From Vombatus ursinus (taxonomy: Eukaryota > Chordata > Mammalia > Diprotodontia > Vombatidae), in contig NW_020954562.1 in assembly GCF_900497805.2 (NCBI RefSeq), positions 23,961,722 through 24,025,721 of the forward strand: a stretch of DNA of 64,000 bases, in the 5' to 3' direction. Shown here piece by piece: positions 50,880 to 63,609 of this stretch. The notes beneath the pieces were generated by a model. The model was not told where the DNA came from. It made no database searches and saw nothing but the letters and a program-made list of their open reading frames with translations. A program made the position numbers and the translations under genes. How positions within the stretch are numbered: the first letter of the stretch is position 1; each line of letters starts with the position of its first letter.

Positions 50880-51092
50880 TGTCTTGAATCAGAAAGAGAT
50901 GAGATCATATCCAATCACAAATATTTACTATCAGTGTGACCTTAAGCAAGTGACTTAACCTCTACCTGGCTCAGTAACTTCAACTGTAAAATAGGGGACA
51001 ATAATAGTATCTACCTCCCACAGTTATTATGAAGATTAAATGAGATGATATTTTAAAGTACATAGTAAGTACTTAAATGCTCATTTCTTTCC
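50880..51092 (+). repeat. Marsupial tRNA-derived/MIR-like SINE
   Basis: gtgaccttaagcaagtgact, taacctctacctggctcagt, aaaataggggacaataatag, tatctacctcccacagttat and gattaaatgagatgata. Confidence 0.85.
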
Positions 51093-51249
51093 TCCTTCCT
51101 CCATCAATGTTCCTTCCTATATCAGCCCTACTAAGGACATGTAAGTCCAGTGCCATCTGAATCTGGTTGTGGTTATCCAATGGATTTTATTTTCCATTCT
51201 CCTTTCTTTGATGAAATTCAAAATAATATAACTCATTTGTTGTGTCTAT

Positions 51250-51870
51250 TTTTTTAAAACATTTTAACATTTCATTAAGTGCCTAAAGGCACTTAATGCC
51301 ACACAACACAGAATTGGATAAAAAAGAAACTGATCCTGTCCTCAAGAACTATAGTAAGAACAGATAAGTAAATAAAAGACAGTTTGAGGAGGGAGAATTG
51401 TAAGAAAACCTGAAATTGGGTCATGAAGAGTAGGACATGACTGAAATGACTAAACAACAACAACAAAAGTATTATTAAGTAAAAGGATCTTATAAATGGT
51501 GGTCCCTGAGTTGAACTTTCAAAAAAGTTTTAGATTTGAAGATCTAGCAGAGAAGAGGTGGTGAGCTTCAAAAATGGAAAATCACCTCTATGAAAGCAAA
51601 AACATGGAAGATAATGCCTGGTTTGAAGATCAGCTAATAGGCCAGTTTGGCTGGAATGTAGGGTATGTGAAAATTAGTAATAGTGAACAAGTCTAGAAAG
51701 GTGTGTTATAGATCATAAAATGCCTTAAATGGTTTGCTGGGAAATTTATGTTTTACGATGAAGGCAATAGAAGCCATTGAATACATGCATAAGTGACACA
51801 TACATACACACATATATTTACAGTAAAGTGGAATGACATGGTCAGATTTATTTTCTTTCCTCATAATTCC
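51250..51870 (+). repeat. Interspersed repeat of the 'tttattaagtgcc' type with an inserted SINE tail
   Basis: aactgatcctgtcctcaaga, gatcataaaatgccttaaat, gcaatagaagccattgaata and gtggaatgacatggtcagat are collinear with an interspersed repeat, related to 43930-44410. At 51410-51465 the motif gggtcatgaagagtaggaca with tgactaaacaacaacaacaa is a tRNA-SINE 3' end embedded in it. A perfect 11-bp fold-back lies at 51273-51298. Confidence 0.5.
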
Positions 51871-53079
51871 TTCTCTATTAGTGAAGATTTTTTTTTAAAT
51901 CATTTCTTACCTAATGTTACTTTCCTACTTTTTCCCCCTATTTGGTGAAATGTCTTAGAGCTGGACTTTATCATGTATACTCCACCTAATTTAGATCTTT
52001 ATACATATGTTGGAGAATGAAAAGGGTCAGTTATCACAAACAGGGCTAACTAACCCAAAGCAAACCAAGACAATCTAACTTAGAAGATATGGCTTAGTGC
52101 ACCTGTAAATGTATTTTGGCATATAAAATATCTTTTCTCACATCTCCATTTGTAGAACTTGTTGAACTAACTGATGGGAATTTTCATTTATTAAGAAAAA
52201 ACTGAAAAGTTAAATCCTTAACTCATAATATTTCACTTATATGTTACAATAACTTATAACCCTCATAACTCTATAAAATTTTATCTCATGATTACTCATT
52301 GTCCAGTTGTCTAGAATGACTTCCCTTTTTCTAAATAATGTTTTGGATATCTGAGTGCCCAATTCTTCTATTAATTCATTCATAAAAATAGTAACTCACT
52401 TATATGAATAGAAACCAATATTTATTTATATGACTATACTACACTATTAGCCAAAAATAATGGTAACTGGATTACTGATTAGATTATTTTTGCAGTTTAT
52501 CTTTCATTATAAAATTATGATATGGAACAATTAACAACAATAGTTAATAGTAGAAAGATGTATTTTGAGGAAATATATTCCTATCAATCTTTCACTGCAG
52601 TTTTCAATTTTATCAATAGATGGCACTAACATTTTCCATATTCATAAAGTATTCACTCAATGATATTCTACCTATGATATTTTTTCCTTATTTGTGTAGG
52701 AATTTCTGTTACACTGAAATTATATTTTTAAAACTCCTAAATTTTATATTTAAACAAAAGTTCAAGACTAAGATTTTTCACCCAACTTTTGTGTTCTTCC
52801 AGGTAGTTTTCCTAAAATTCAAAGAATAGTCAGATCTGAATTACTGAGGCAAAAATGTTAAAACAGCACAATCTTGCCTCTGGTTGACTGTCAAATAAGC
52901 AGACTACAAAGACCAATATTGGTCTTTATTTTTCCTCTCACTCTCACAGCACTTATTATTTGTAATAGTATCACCTATACCCAGCAATTACTGGTACCTC
53001 TTCATTTTTTGTACTTATATTATGTGACCTAGGATTGTTGACTGTTAATCAACTGTAACGTGTTTTAATGATATTTACT
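51871..53079. other. No gene seen; AT-rich intron with a 20-bp perfect palindrome
   Basis: The palindrome AAAGACCAATATTGGTCTTT is at 52908-52927. No coding or repeat signature otherwise. Confidence 0.5.
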
Positions 53080-53220
53080 TGCTATATGATCACAAGCAAA
53101 TAATTTAACTTCTTTGGTACTCTTTTTCCTCACATGCAAAATGTGAATGCCTGTAAAATCCCTTTCCTAGAGTTGTCATGATACAAAAGTGAGATCAATA
53201 CATAAATGATTTGAACACTT
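53080..53220 (+). repeat. Degraded SINE
   Basis: gctatatgatcacaagcaaa and taatttaacttctttggtac lead to a tail with gttgtcatgatacaaaagtg. Confidence 0.55.
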
Positions 53221-53461
53221 AGAAGTCTATAGGTATATCTTTTCTTGTTGTTAAAGCCATCATCTCTGATGTTCCTGACTAAGAAATGAACCCTTTGAGG
53301 CTCAGATCAAGCTTTAACTTTCTTCATACATTCTTCACTAAGGGGTACAAAGGCAAGAAATATGACAGTTCCCAATTACAAGGGACTTATTGTTTATTGT
53401 AGTGAAGGAGACATGTTAAAAGATAAATAGCATACATGATAGAATGATAGTCCAAAAGAGA

Positions 53462-53642
53462 TCTATATTGCTTTTTTGTTTGTTTGTTTTTTGGTTTTTT
53501 TGGTGAGGCAATCTGTATTTGCTCAGGGCCACACAGCTAGTAAGTATCAAGTGTCTGAGGCCACATTTGAACTCAGGTCCTCCTGACTCCAAGGCCAGAG
53601 CTCTACTTATTGTGCCACTTAGCTGCCCCTCTAGATTGCTTT
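53462..53642 (-). repeat. Marsupial tRNA-derived SINE with 13-bp target duplications
   Basis: The body is 53475-53629. Flanks are TCTATATTGCTTT (53462-53474) and TCTAGATTGCTTT (53630-53642), one mismatch. On the minus strand it runs from ggggcagctaagtggcacaa through gagtcaggaggacctgagtt and actagctgtgtggccctgag to tgcctcaccaaaaaaacc plus an A-rich tail. The short gtgaggcaa 3' end resembles SINEs I associate with Australian marsupials, which is only an impression. Confidence 0.88.
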
Positions 53643-55734
53643 AACATAATTTGAGCAGGGAGAGATCCACTGTAGATTGGGAAATGGAACAAGAGAAGGA
53701 TTCAAGGTGGAAGCAAAATCACTTGTGAATTTTTTTTTCTCTATTTGCTCCCACTCTTTATTCCCTGAAGTTAAGGGCCTAACTTAGGTCACATTTACTT
53801 GTAGTTAAGACATGCTTGCCTTCCCCACTCTCATTCTCTAGGGTATCTCACTAATCTAATCTGCACTCACCCTGACAGGTTAAGGATTCTCAGAGGAGGT
53901 GGTGTCAGACAGATATGATTCACAACTCTTAGCAGCCAGCAGGTAATTCTCATGTAGGGGAGACATATTACTACTATTTGTCAATCTGATACTTGAGCCC
54001 AAACCTTTGTACATACCATTTATACAAAATCAATCACAATGTTATCATTAATTCATAAACATAAAAATCTAAGACAAAGGCAATATAATAACTCAATTGA
54101 AGAATAGATCAGAAATAATCGCATTTACTCAATAAAAGATAAAAGCAAAACAAAACAAAACAAACACAAAACAAAACATAAAATGTGCTCAATAGTAGGC
54201 CAGAGTAGGAATGAACATAATATTACAAATATATATAAATATATAAACATAATATCCACCCATAAAGCTGGAGCATACTCTCCCACCATGGAGGAAATTG
54301 AGTGCACACTTACAAGTATACACCCTTGCATCCTTGAAGAATAATACAAATCTTAAAAAGCTACTTCTTTCCTAGCTGCTCCTCTCCTTGTCCTCATAGC
54401 TTTCTTGATGGCCAAAGTCACTCTTCTGTTCTTGAGGTGAGAAAGCAGGAGCAAGCTCTTTCTCCTCACAACCACCTTTAACAGGGCACTGAGAGAAAAT
54501 GATACACTCTTTCAATGACCAGCCGTTCCCCAAAGTGGGAGAACTGCCAAGTTCCTCAGATCTGCAAGTAGAAAAGCATTCAGCTTTATGTAATCAGTTC
54601 CAAGCTTTTTTCTAACAGTAAAGCACAGCTGACAGAAAAAACAGATAGAAATCTCTTTCCCACTCTGCTTCTCCTCCTCAAAGCACATTGCTTTAGAAGA
54701 CAACATGGTTAGTACTAGAAACTAAAAAGGACCAATAATTCTTTATACATTAATAAGATTCAACTCTCTCCCAATGAAAGAGTTTCCAGGAAGTTTCCCT
54801 GACCTTTCCCTAACCAAGGGACATTATTTCAATCTGCAAAAGTAGCTGAAGAGTCAGTAGTCTCAGCTGTAAACCTGTTTGCTATTCTTTCATGACAGAG
54901 TTTCTTGTGACTCTCCCTGTGCTCAGCTTACTCTACTTAGTATCTCTCATTACCATATTTTTCACAGTTTCTATGAAAACGGATATCTTCTAATGTCCTA
55001 AATCATAGTCCTCCAGCAGTCAGTGATAACATTTTACCTTATGAGGCAGAACTCAAGAAATCCAACTTTCTGCCAGGTAACAAATCAATAATTCTTATTC
55101 TTTCTAACCATAGCCCCCAGTTACTTAATTTCTAATTCTATCAGTGATATCCTTCAAAAACACTTGCATGCAAATGACCTGATAGACCACAATACCCTAA
55201 AGGTATCATTGCCTTAGTTATTCCTCTACCTTCAAACATGTTCTTTTCAGTACATTCATATGATTTTCAAAATGGTCTGCATCTCTTAATATTTTATCTG
55301 AGAAACTGCTTCTTCATAACTTGATTTTAACAATTTCCTTATCCAAGTGTTATTTTTCTGCCACTTAAAACAAAACAAAACAAACAAACAAACAAAAAAA
55401 CCTACCTGTTCATATATGAGAAAGGTAGTATAGGGAAAGAGGGGAAGACACGGTGGTCTGATTGACTACACATTTATCTTTGTCTTTAACCAGGTCTTCT
55501 ATGTTTATCTCTTGAAGCCCTTCCAGGCTGTGATTCTCCAAGCTTACCTGAATCCATTTAGCTAATAACTAAGTCACAGCTTATGACACTAGGTCATAAT
55601 TCTGAATCCTGTGTCATCACCATGTTATATTTATATGTCACTGATACAACCTTTTTTAACATAATACAGCTGGTACAACACAGTTATTCTTCTTTACTAC
55701 TTTCACCCTATATTCCTAGTTCTTCCTTGAGAGG
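53643..55734. other. No gene recognised; possibly an unidentified old repeat at 53.8-55.3 kb
   Basis: A 2.1 kb stretch with somewhat more even base composition than ordinary intron, including an (AAAAC)n run at 54147-54180 and a longer (CAAA)n at 55368-55398. Sequence at 54360-54710 has a repeat-like feel, but I cannot tie it to a family. No open frame over 75 codons is convincing. Confidence 0.3.
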
Positions 55735-56095
55735 CTAAGTAGATCAAGTCTAATCTCTTTTCTATACGACAGCATTAAAAACATTCAAAAATAGCTATAA
55801 TCTTTTTTTATCCAACATATTACTACAGTGTCTTCTCCAGGCTAGACACAATTACTTCAGTTAAGAACCATCACCGGTCTAGTTATGCTTCTCTGGACAC
55901 TCTCCATAATGTAAATGTCCTTCCTCAAATATAGTACCCAGAACTCAACATGATACTCAAACACAGTCCACCTAAAGGAGATTATAGTGAGAATATTACC
56001 CATTTGTTCCTGAAAACTATACCTCTCTTAATACAGCCCACGTGTAGACATAGCAAGCATGGCTCTCACATTTCATGATATAAAGAGCTCTTATT
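55735..56095 (-). mobile_element. L3/CR1-clade LINE 3' fragment
   Basis: atcaagtctaatctcttttc, ttatgcttctctggacactc, gtccttcctcaaatatagta and gaactcaacatgatactcaa are the antisense of the same L3 region seen at 29985-30180. A short related piece is at 60225-60255. Confidence 0.7.
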
Positions 56096-56129
56096 TAACA
56101 CTTAAAATTTGGACAATATACAAATTAAT

Positions 56130-56395
56130 AATTTATTAATAATAACAAAAATAATAGCTAAAATTATATAGTGCCTGCTATATGACAGGTATTGTGCTAA
56201 GTATTTCATAAATATTATCTCATTTGATCATCACAGCCACAATGGGGGGTAGGTACTATTATTATCACAATTTTCCAGTTGAGAAAATTGAGGCAAACAG
56301 ACAAGTCAAATAGCTAGTAAATGTCTGAGATTGGATTTGATTTCAGATCTTTGTCCCCAGCAACTTTATCCACTTCAATTCTATATGCTGCAATG
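56130..56395 (+). repeat. MIR SINE, nearly full length
   Basis: gtgcctgctatatgacaggt, attgtgctaagtatttcata, aatattatctcatttgatca, gaaaattgaggcaaacagac and gattggatttgatttcagat. Confidence 0.8.
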
Positions 56396-56939
56396 GATGA
56401 CTGCATGCCCATTGATTTAAAAAAAAGATGGTATATATATTCTGAAGAGAGGAATCTCTATGGATGAGTGTAGAAGAATTCTCAATAAACATCCAAGAGC
56501 CCTGATCAAATTCTGTCTAGCATATAAAAAGACAAAATAAAGAGGGTGGTGGATAGTATTACTACAACTGTATGAGCTGATAATTGTGTGCCTTACACAA
56601 GACCACAAAATTGCACTCTTATCCAAACAGCTTGTTAAACTTGGGATAGTAGTTTCACACTTGAGATATATATATTTTTTTCTTCAATCCCCTAACTTGT
56701 GTGCCTTAAAGCAAGAACCTCATTTGTCTGGTGTCTGTTGTGACTCTGAATAGTAACTTAAAGATTTGACATATCAAATGATAATCATGTCATGACTTTG
56801 TAAATGTTGAAACCCCCTGCCCCTTGGTTTTATGGTTTCTATTGCAACTTCACAAGGGTTTCAACTAACCTAGCAAACATTTTAAATATGTAGAGCTAAG
56901 CAAGAACACTGAGTATACTTATACCTGTACTTGGTCTTT

Positions 56940-57065
56940 CTCATTTTCTGAATGAGAAACTGAGTTTGAGATACTTTAAGTGACTTACCTAAGGTTGCAT
57001 GGATAACTAATGGCAACATCGAAAAGAGAAAACAGGTCCCCATGGCTCTCAGTTCAGTGACATGT
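56940..57065 (+). repeat. MIR fragment
   Basis: aatgagaaactgagtttgag, ttaagtgacttacctaaggt and ggtccccatggctctcagtt. Confidence 0.5.
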
Positions 57066-57236
57066 ATAGAGTAGCCCTCCATTCATTCATACATTGAACA
57101 AACATATTAAAAAATCAGAACTTAAAAAAACAGTTATAAAATTAAGATTTGAGAAGGTGATCTCTAAAGCACTTTTGAATTCTATGATTATGTATATGAA
57201 AAGATACGGCCAACATTTTCCCAGTGTTTTATGTAA

Positions 57237-60176
57237 TAAGGGTTTCATTTGGGAGGCAGAGCCAAGGCGGTGGAGTTAAGACAGGGATTCGCCTGAGCTC
57301 TCCCACGAACCAAATGCCTTTAAAAAATGGATAAACAAATTCTAGAGCAGAAGGATGGACAAAAAGACAGAGTGAAGTATATTTCCAGCACAAGACATCT
57401 TGAACAAAGAGTTAAAAGTCAAGTAATAAGCTGGGAAAATGAACAAACAACAGGAAAAAAGAAAACAAAACAAAATAAAACCTCTGACTATTGAAAATTA
57501 TTATGATGACAAAGAAGATAAAAACATACACTAAGAGGAAGACAACAAAATCAAAGCTCCTATATACAAAGCCTCCAAGAAAAATATGAATAGGTCTCAG
57601 GCCATGGAAGAGCTCAAAAAGGATTTTAAAACTCAAGTAAGAGAGATAGAGGAAAAACCGGGAAGAGAAATGAGAGTGATGCAAGAAAATCATGAAAAAT
57701 GAGTCAACAGCTTGGTAAAGGAGACTCAAAAACAAAAACCACTGAAGAAAATAATACCTTAAAAAACAGACTAGGCCAAATGGTAGAAGAGGTCCAAAAA
57801 GCCAATAAGGAGAAGAATGATTTATAAAGCAGAATTGGCCAAATGGAAAAGGAGATCCACAAGTTCATAGAAGAAAATAATTCCTTAAAAATTAGAATGG
57901 AGCAAACAGAAGCTAATGACTTTATGAGAAATCAAGAAACAACAAAACAAAAGAATTTAAAAAAATAGAAGGTGATGTAAAATATCTCACTGGAAAAACA
58001 ACTGACCTGGAAAATAGATCCAGGAGAGAGAATTTAAAAATTATTGGACTATCTGAAAGCCATGGACAAAAAAAAAAAAAAAGAGCCTCAACATCATTTT
58101 TCAAGAAATTATCAAGGAAAACTACTGTGATATTCTATAACCAGAAGGTAAAATAGAAATTGAAAGAATCCACTGGTCACCTCCTGAAAGAGATCACAAA
58201 ATGAAAACTATCAGGAATATTACAGTCAAATTCCAGAGTTCCCAGGTCAAGCAACCAGTCAGAAAGAAACTATACAGTACCATGGAGCCACAGTCAGGAT
58301 AACACAAGATTTAGCAGCTTCTGCCTTAAAGAATCAGAGTTTGGAATATGATACTCTGGAGGGCAAAAGAGCTAGGATTACAACCAAGAATCACCTTCCC
58401 AGCAAAACTAACTATAATCCTTCAGGGGGAAAATGGACATTCAATGAGATAGAGGACTTTCAAGCATTCTTGATGAAAAAAAATAGAGCTGAATAGAAAA
58501 TTTGACTTTCAAATACAAGACTCAAGAGAAACATAAGAAGGTAAACAGAAAAGGAAAATCATAAGGGACTTAATAAGGTTAAACTGGTTATATTCTTACA
58601 TGGGAAGATGATATTTATAACCCATAAGACCTTGCTCATTATTAGAGCAGTTAGAAGAAGTATATATAGATAGAGAGCATAGGTGTGAATTGAATATGAA
58701 GGATGAAAGCTAAACAATAAAATTAAGGGGTGAGACAGGAATGTATTGGGAGAAAGAGAAAGGGAGAGATAGAATAGGATAAATTATCTCACATAAAAGA
58801 GGCAAGAAAAAGATTTTGCAATGGTAGCGGTAAGAAGGGGAAGGTGAGGGAAAGTGAGTGAACCTTACTCTCATCAGAATTGGCACAAAGAGGGAATAAC
58901 ATAGATATATATAATTGGTTATAGAACTCTGTCTTATCCTACAGGAAAGTGGGAGTTGAAGGAAATAAGAGATGGGGGGCGATAGAAGGGAGGGCAGATT
59001 GGGGGAGGGGAGAGTCAGAAGCAAAATACTTTTGAGGATGGACAGAGTGAAAGGAGAGAGAATAGAATAAATGTGGGAAATAGGATGGAGGGAAACACAG
59101 TTAGCAATAGTAACTATGAAAAAAATTTTGAAGCAAGTTTCTCTGATAAAGGCCTCACTTCTCAAACATATAGAGTGCTGAGTCAAATTTAAAAAATAAG
59201 AGTCATTCCCCAATTGATAAATGATCAAAAGATATGATCAGTTTTCAGATGAAGTAATCAAAGCTGTCTATAGCAATATGAAAAAATACTCTAACTCACT
59301 ACTGATTGGAAAAATGCAAATTAAAATAATTCTGAGGTATTACCTCATAGTTATCAGATTGGTTGCTAGGACAGAAAAGGTAAACAAGAATTGGGAAAAA
59401 TGAGACATTAATGCACTATTAGTGGACTTGTCATCTGATTCAATCTGTAGAAGAATTTGGAACTGTGCCCAAAGGGCTATAAAATCATGCACGCTCTTTG
59501 ACCTAGCAATACCACTATTAGGTCTGTATCCCAAAAGAGATAAAAAAAAAACAAAAAGGAAAAGGAAAAGGACCTATATGTACAAAATATTTGTGGCAGC
59601 TCTTTTCTGGGGTCAAAGAATTAGAAATTGAGGGTATGTTGGGGAATGGCTGAACAAGTTGTAATATGTGATTATGATGGAATACTATTGTACTATAAGA
59701 AATGATGAGCAAGATGTTCTTGGAAAAATCTGGAAAGACTTGCACAGGCTGATGCGAAGTTAAATGTACTGTGTACAAAGTAACAACAATAGTGTAAGAC
59801 GATCAGCTGTGAATTACTTAGCTATTCTCAGCAATGCGACGATGCAAGACAACTCTGAAGGACTTATGATGAAAAATGCTATCCATTCCCAGAGGAAGAA
59901 CTGATGGTGTCTGAAAGTATTTTTTTTTACTTTATTTTTCTTGAGTTTTTTTTTAATCTATGTTTTCTTTCTTAGCATGACTATTATGGATATGTTCTGC
60001 ATGACTACACAAGTATAACCAAATTGTCCTCTCATTGGGGGTGGGGGGGTTGGGAAGTGAGGAAGGGAGGGAATTTGGAACTCAAAGTTCTAAAAACGAA
60101 TGTTAAAAATGTTTTTGCATATAATTGGGGAAAAATAAAATACTAAATTAAACAAAAAAACTAAGGATTTCATTTG
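57237..60176 (+). mobile_element. Near-complete HAL1 (half-L1) element with 15-bp target duplications
   Basis: The body is 57252-60161 (2,910 bp). Flanks are TAAGGGTTTCATTTG (57237-57251) and TAAGGATTTCATTTG (60162-60176), one mismatch. It has a short 5' UTR starting ggaggcagagccaaggcggt and an ORF1 remnant (57439-58536). A purine-rich non-coding spacer follows (58537-59160). Then come an ORF2 C-terminal remnant (from about 59190: CRRIWNCAQRAIKSC, FDLAIPLLGLYPKRD) and an L1 3' UTR ending gaactcaaagttctaaaaac, gaatgttaaaaatg. No ORF2 endonuclease or polymerase is present. The copy is degraded and non-functional. Confidence 0.9.
57439..58536 (+). pseudogene. HAL1/L1 ORF1 remnant, broken
   Basis: The start is at ATG 57439 (MNKQQEKRKQ). 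Coiled-coil text AMEELKKDFKTQVREIEEKP follows at 57607-57670, RRM entry GKTTDLENRSRRENLKIIGL at about 57990-58050, and C-terminal domain text RITQDLAAS, DTLEGKRARITTKN and DFQAFLMKKNRAE before the terminal stop at 58534. Several stops and frameshifts lie within it (for example a stop about 33 codons in, and a poly-A tract near 58066-58082). The domain order equals that of the minus-strand copy at 26559-27619. Confidence 0.85.
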
Positions 60177-60724
60177 TTGTGTAATTGATTGATACTCATT
60201 ATACTATGATCATTTGTAAATAAATATTCTTCCTCAAATATAGTGCCTAGAACTCATGGTTTTATCATTTTTGCTTTCTGATTTTGATCAGTTTTGATCA
60301 TTTGTAATCAGATTTTTTAAATTCTAAATTGATGACTTTGCTTGGTCTGATCATAAAAATAACATCATTATCAAATAATCATATCAAATTCACTACTAAT
60401 TGAACTATACGTTCTACTAAGTGGCATTATACAGTAAATGGCAGAACTTGGGAGGTTTTAATTCCATTAAATAATGATAACAAATGTTAATATCCACAAA
60501 GTCAAGTGAGGTAGGTTAAACTATAATCAGGCAAGTTAATTAATACAGCCTTCAAATGTATTCAAGACAAATACATAAGGACACTGGACAAAATGTAAGA
60601 AGTAGCGTATTTAATGGAAGGGAGAAAATTCCTTCCAGAGAGTTTCCTGTAAACAATAGTACTTGTGAGGATTGTAAGGGAATCATCATTTGGGCAATTT
60701 AGGGAAAGGGGGACTTCTCAAAGT
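60177..60724. other. No gene seen; intron
   Basis: Only a short L3-like echo at 60225-60255 (cttcctcaaatatagtgcct). Confidence 0.4.
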
Positions 60725-60915
60725 CATCTTAAAGACATGAGGCAGACTAATATAATGAGAGGTTTGGATTTAATTTCCAATCCTGGCTCTGATATGTCCA
60801 ACCCACATGATCTTGAGACTAAGCCATATAACCTCAATTTCCTCATCCATGAAGGAGTAGTCTGGATTAGATTATTTTGGAGATATGTTCCAGCCTAGAA
60901 CTATGATTCCAATAT
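60725..60915 (+). repeat. MIR-like SINE
   Basis: catgaggcagactaatataa, atttccaatcctggctctga, cctcaatttcctcatccatg and gtctggattagattattttg, then cagcctagaactatgattcc. It is the same variant as at 39862. Confidence 0.7.
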
Positions 60916-62309
60916 TTCTGTAATCCTTCATTTTTTAATTCGAACATAATACATTATTTTTAAATGTTTCATTAGCAAAATGATTCAACAAACTATTCAT
61001 GAAATGGAAATCATAGAAAAAAATCCTTTAAAAAGTGGGATTAAGTCAACTTATTCATTCAAATGACATAAAACTCATTTTTAGAACATATAGATTAGCA
61101 AGCGTACGTGTAAATTGGAAAAGGTGCTTAAAATCCAATTAAACTATCTTCAAAGTGTCCTCATGCTAAATCTTTAAGATCAAATAAGTCTCATTATCAC
61201 ATTAACCTCCTTTCCACTCTCCTGTGATACAAGTGTCATTACATTAATTAGTCATTATCCTGTCCTATAACTATTGACTGCTGTGTATGTGTTTGGAAAC
61301 ATTACTACTATACTTGCATATATGCTGATATACTCTATAGAACAGTGCTTCATTTTTCCAGCTTAATGTTTCTATGTCATCTATAGCTTACAAATTAAAA
61401 TAGTTTCAACTCCATAAAATCAGAACAAATTATGATGCTACTGAGAAAAAAAAAGGAAAGCTGTAAAATATGTGCAATGCCTTTCTTTCTTTTTTTTTTT
61501 TGGCACAGCATTTGAGACCCATGGCTTCAATCACTCTACATTGCATTCTGACCCAATGACCCATCTACTCTATGCCTGACAAGATATTTTAAAGCCAGAT
61601 TCTATCTTAGTCAGGCTCAAGAAAAATAGTATCCAAGTATGAGTCAGCTGTCTGAAGAGGTCAGTCACTCTAGTGTTCCCTCTTCAAAGAACTCTTGTCA
61701 AGAATGAGGAATATAGAGACTAGTCATTATGTATGGCTAGGCCCAAGTGACAGGAAAGAGAGATGTTGCAGCAATATGCATATGTCCCTTGTAAATGTAG
61801 AAACATATAAACAACAAATAATTTAAAAATTTCCAGCCATTCTGGATCCTAGAATTCTAAAAGCCGATTTAATTTTGGGGGAGGGGTGTAGGCAGGAAAA
61901 AGCCCGAATGATTCTAACAGAATGATTCTATTCAGTCCTGCTTTTTTATTTCCTTTGCCTCTGTCTTCTGAGAAGACCCTGAAATCTCTCCTTTGTAGTT
62001 CTAATTTAGCATTTTTGTTGCTTGAAGAGCAAATGAATCGAGGAGGTTTCCCTTATTCTACATGTGGGAATAATTAAGAGCATGAAAGCTGTTGTTTTTT
62101 TTCTAATTTTTTTGAGCAGTGATTATTATTGGTATTTTCAGGTAACACTCTAATCAGTCACTTCTTGTTTTATTTTTGCTAATAATTATCATGGATTCTG
62201 CATGGTTAGAACAGAGCTCTGAAAAACACTGATTTCCTACATGTCTTCTAATCAGATCTGAAAAGGGAATGGAGCATCTTAGAAATGAGTTGTATTAGCC
62301 ATGTAAAAA
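60916..62309. other. No gene seen; unique intron
   Basis: AT-rich, with no exon, RNA gene or named repeat recognised over 1.4 kb. Confidence 0.5.
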
Positions 62310-62485
62310 AAATTTCACATTTACATAGTACTTGCAGGTTGCAGACAGAAGTAATCTTGTGAGGTAAGTAACTGAAGCATTATTTTAACCATTATAAAAA
62401 TGAAGAGACTGAAGATCAGAATGGTGAGGTGAGTTGCCAGATATCACTTGCCTAGTAAATGTGAGAAGCAGAACTTAAAAGCTGG
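62310..62485 (+). repeat. MIR SINE
   Basis: atttacatagtacttgcagg, aatcttgtgaggtaagtaac, aatgaagagactgaagatca and ggtgagttgccagatatcac. Confidence 0.7.
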
Positions 62486-62599
62486 TCATGGAGAGATATA
62501 TCTACAGTTTGAGGGAACTTTAGAATCACTTAATACAACCTTTTCATTTACAGTAAGGAAGTCCCATTGACTCTGTGATTATTACAAATCGACCTAAAG

Positions 62600-62880
62600 T
62601 AATCAAGATAAATGACATTTATGTAGTGCTTACTCTGTGCCTTGCACTGTGCTAGGTGCTTTACAAATATCATCTCATTTGATCCTCATAACAACTCTGG
62701 TAGGTGTTATTATTACCCCTATTTTACAAATGAGGAAATGGAGGCAAAGAGAGGTTAAGTGACTTGCGTCACACAGCACTTGACTTAAGTCACACAGCAA
62801 GTAAATGTTGGAGGTTACGTTTGAACTGAAGTCTTTCTGACTCAATCTGTACTAGTCCCTGCACCACCTAGCTGTCTTTA
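62600..62880 (+). repeat. MIR SINE, nearly full length, with a short internal duplication
   Basis: gtagtgcttactctgtgcct, tgcactgtgctaggtgcttt, acaaatatcatctcatttga, aaatggaggcaaagagaggt and ctgcaccacctagctgtctt. The gtcacacagcac part of the core is doubled at 62759-62802. Confidence 0.88.
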
Positions 62881-63609
62881 AAATTCATCAAAGAAGTAAG
62901 TAGAAGAAACAGGATTCAAAACTAAGTCTTCTTATTCCTCATCTCATGATCTTTCCTGCATAAATCGTTATCTCTCTAATATTTTAGCTGAAGATTTAGT
63001 GCACTTACATATTCCTTGATCAAAATCTTTTAATTTTTCCTGCCCTTGAATATCAACATCATCCTTATTTTCCCTAGTTCCTACATTCTATTTTTATACA
63101 TGAATGGGCTAATAGAACTGAGATATCTGCCATAACATTTAAGTTATCAAGGGCAAAAATATCACAAAAAATAAATAAATTGGGAAACTATACAGGAATG
63201 GTAGAGTATATTGACTATGCTTTTAGAACTGATTTCTAATTTTTTGTAACTTGATTTTTGTGACTTGATTTAAATTTAAGGTATCGTCCTGTCACCTTTA
63301 TTCTTCTATATGTATTTTCCTAAATTGTTTAAGGGACCACCACTCTTCTTACTATTTTTAAAAATGTGGTTATTTTTCATTTTTAAAAATCACATTTATA
63401 TTAATATATGAGTTAATAATTATTTTAAATGAGTTAATATAAAAATTTTATCAACTTTAATTTCTAATATGGTAAGTATCAATAGGTACAACCCACAGAA
63501 ATCAAAGTTCTTTGGAGTCCTCAATGAATTTTAAGAATATAAATGGGTCTAGAGTAAAAAAATAAATTAGAATCTGTGTATTAAGTTAATCAAGGATCTT
63601 TGACAATAA
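62881..63609. other. No gene seen; AT-rich intron
   Basis: No recognisable feature. Confidence 0.45.

Noticed and set aside
58710-59228. Longest open frame in the window (172 codons, minus strand)
   Set aside because: It is the antisense of the purine-rich spacer and ORF2-end region of the plus-strand HAL1; pyrimidine-rich strands lack stops and give P/S/L/F-rich text.
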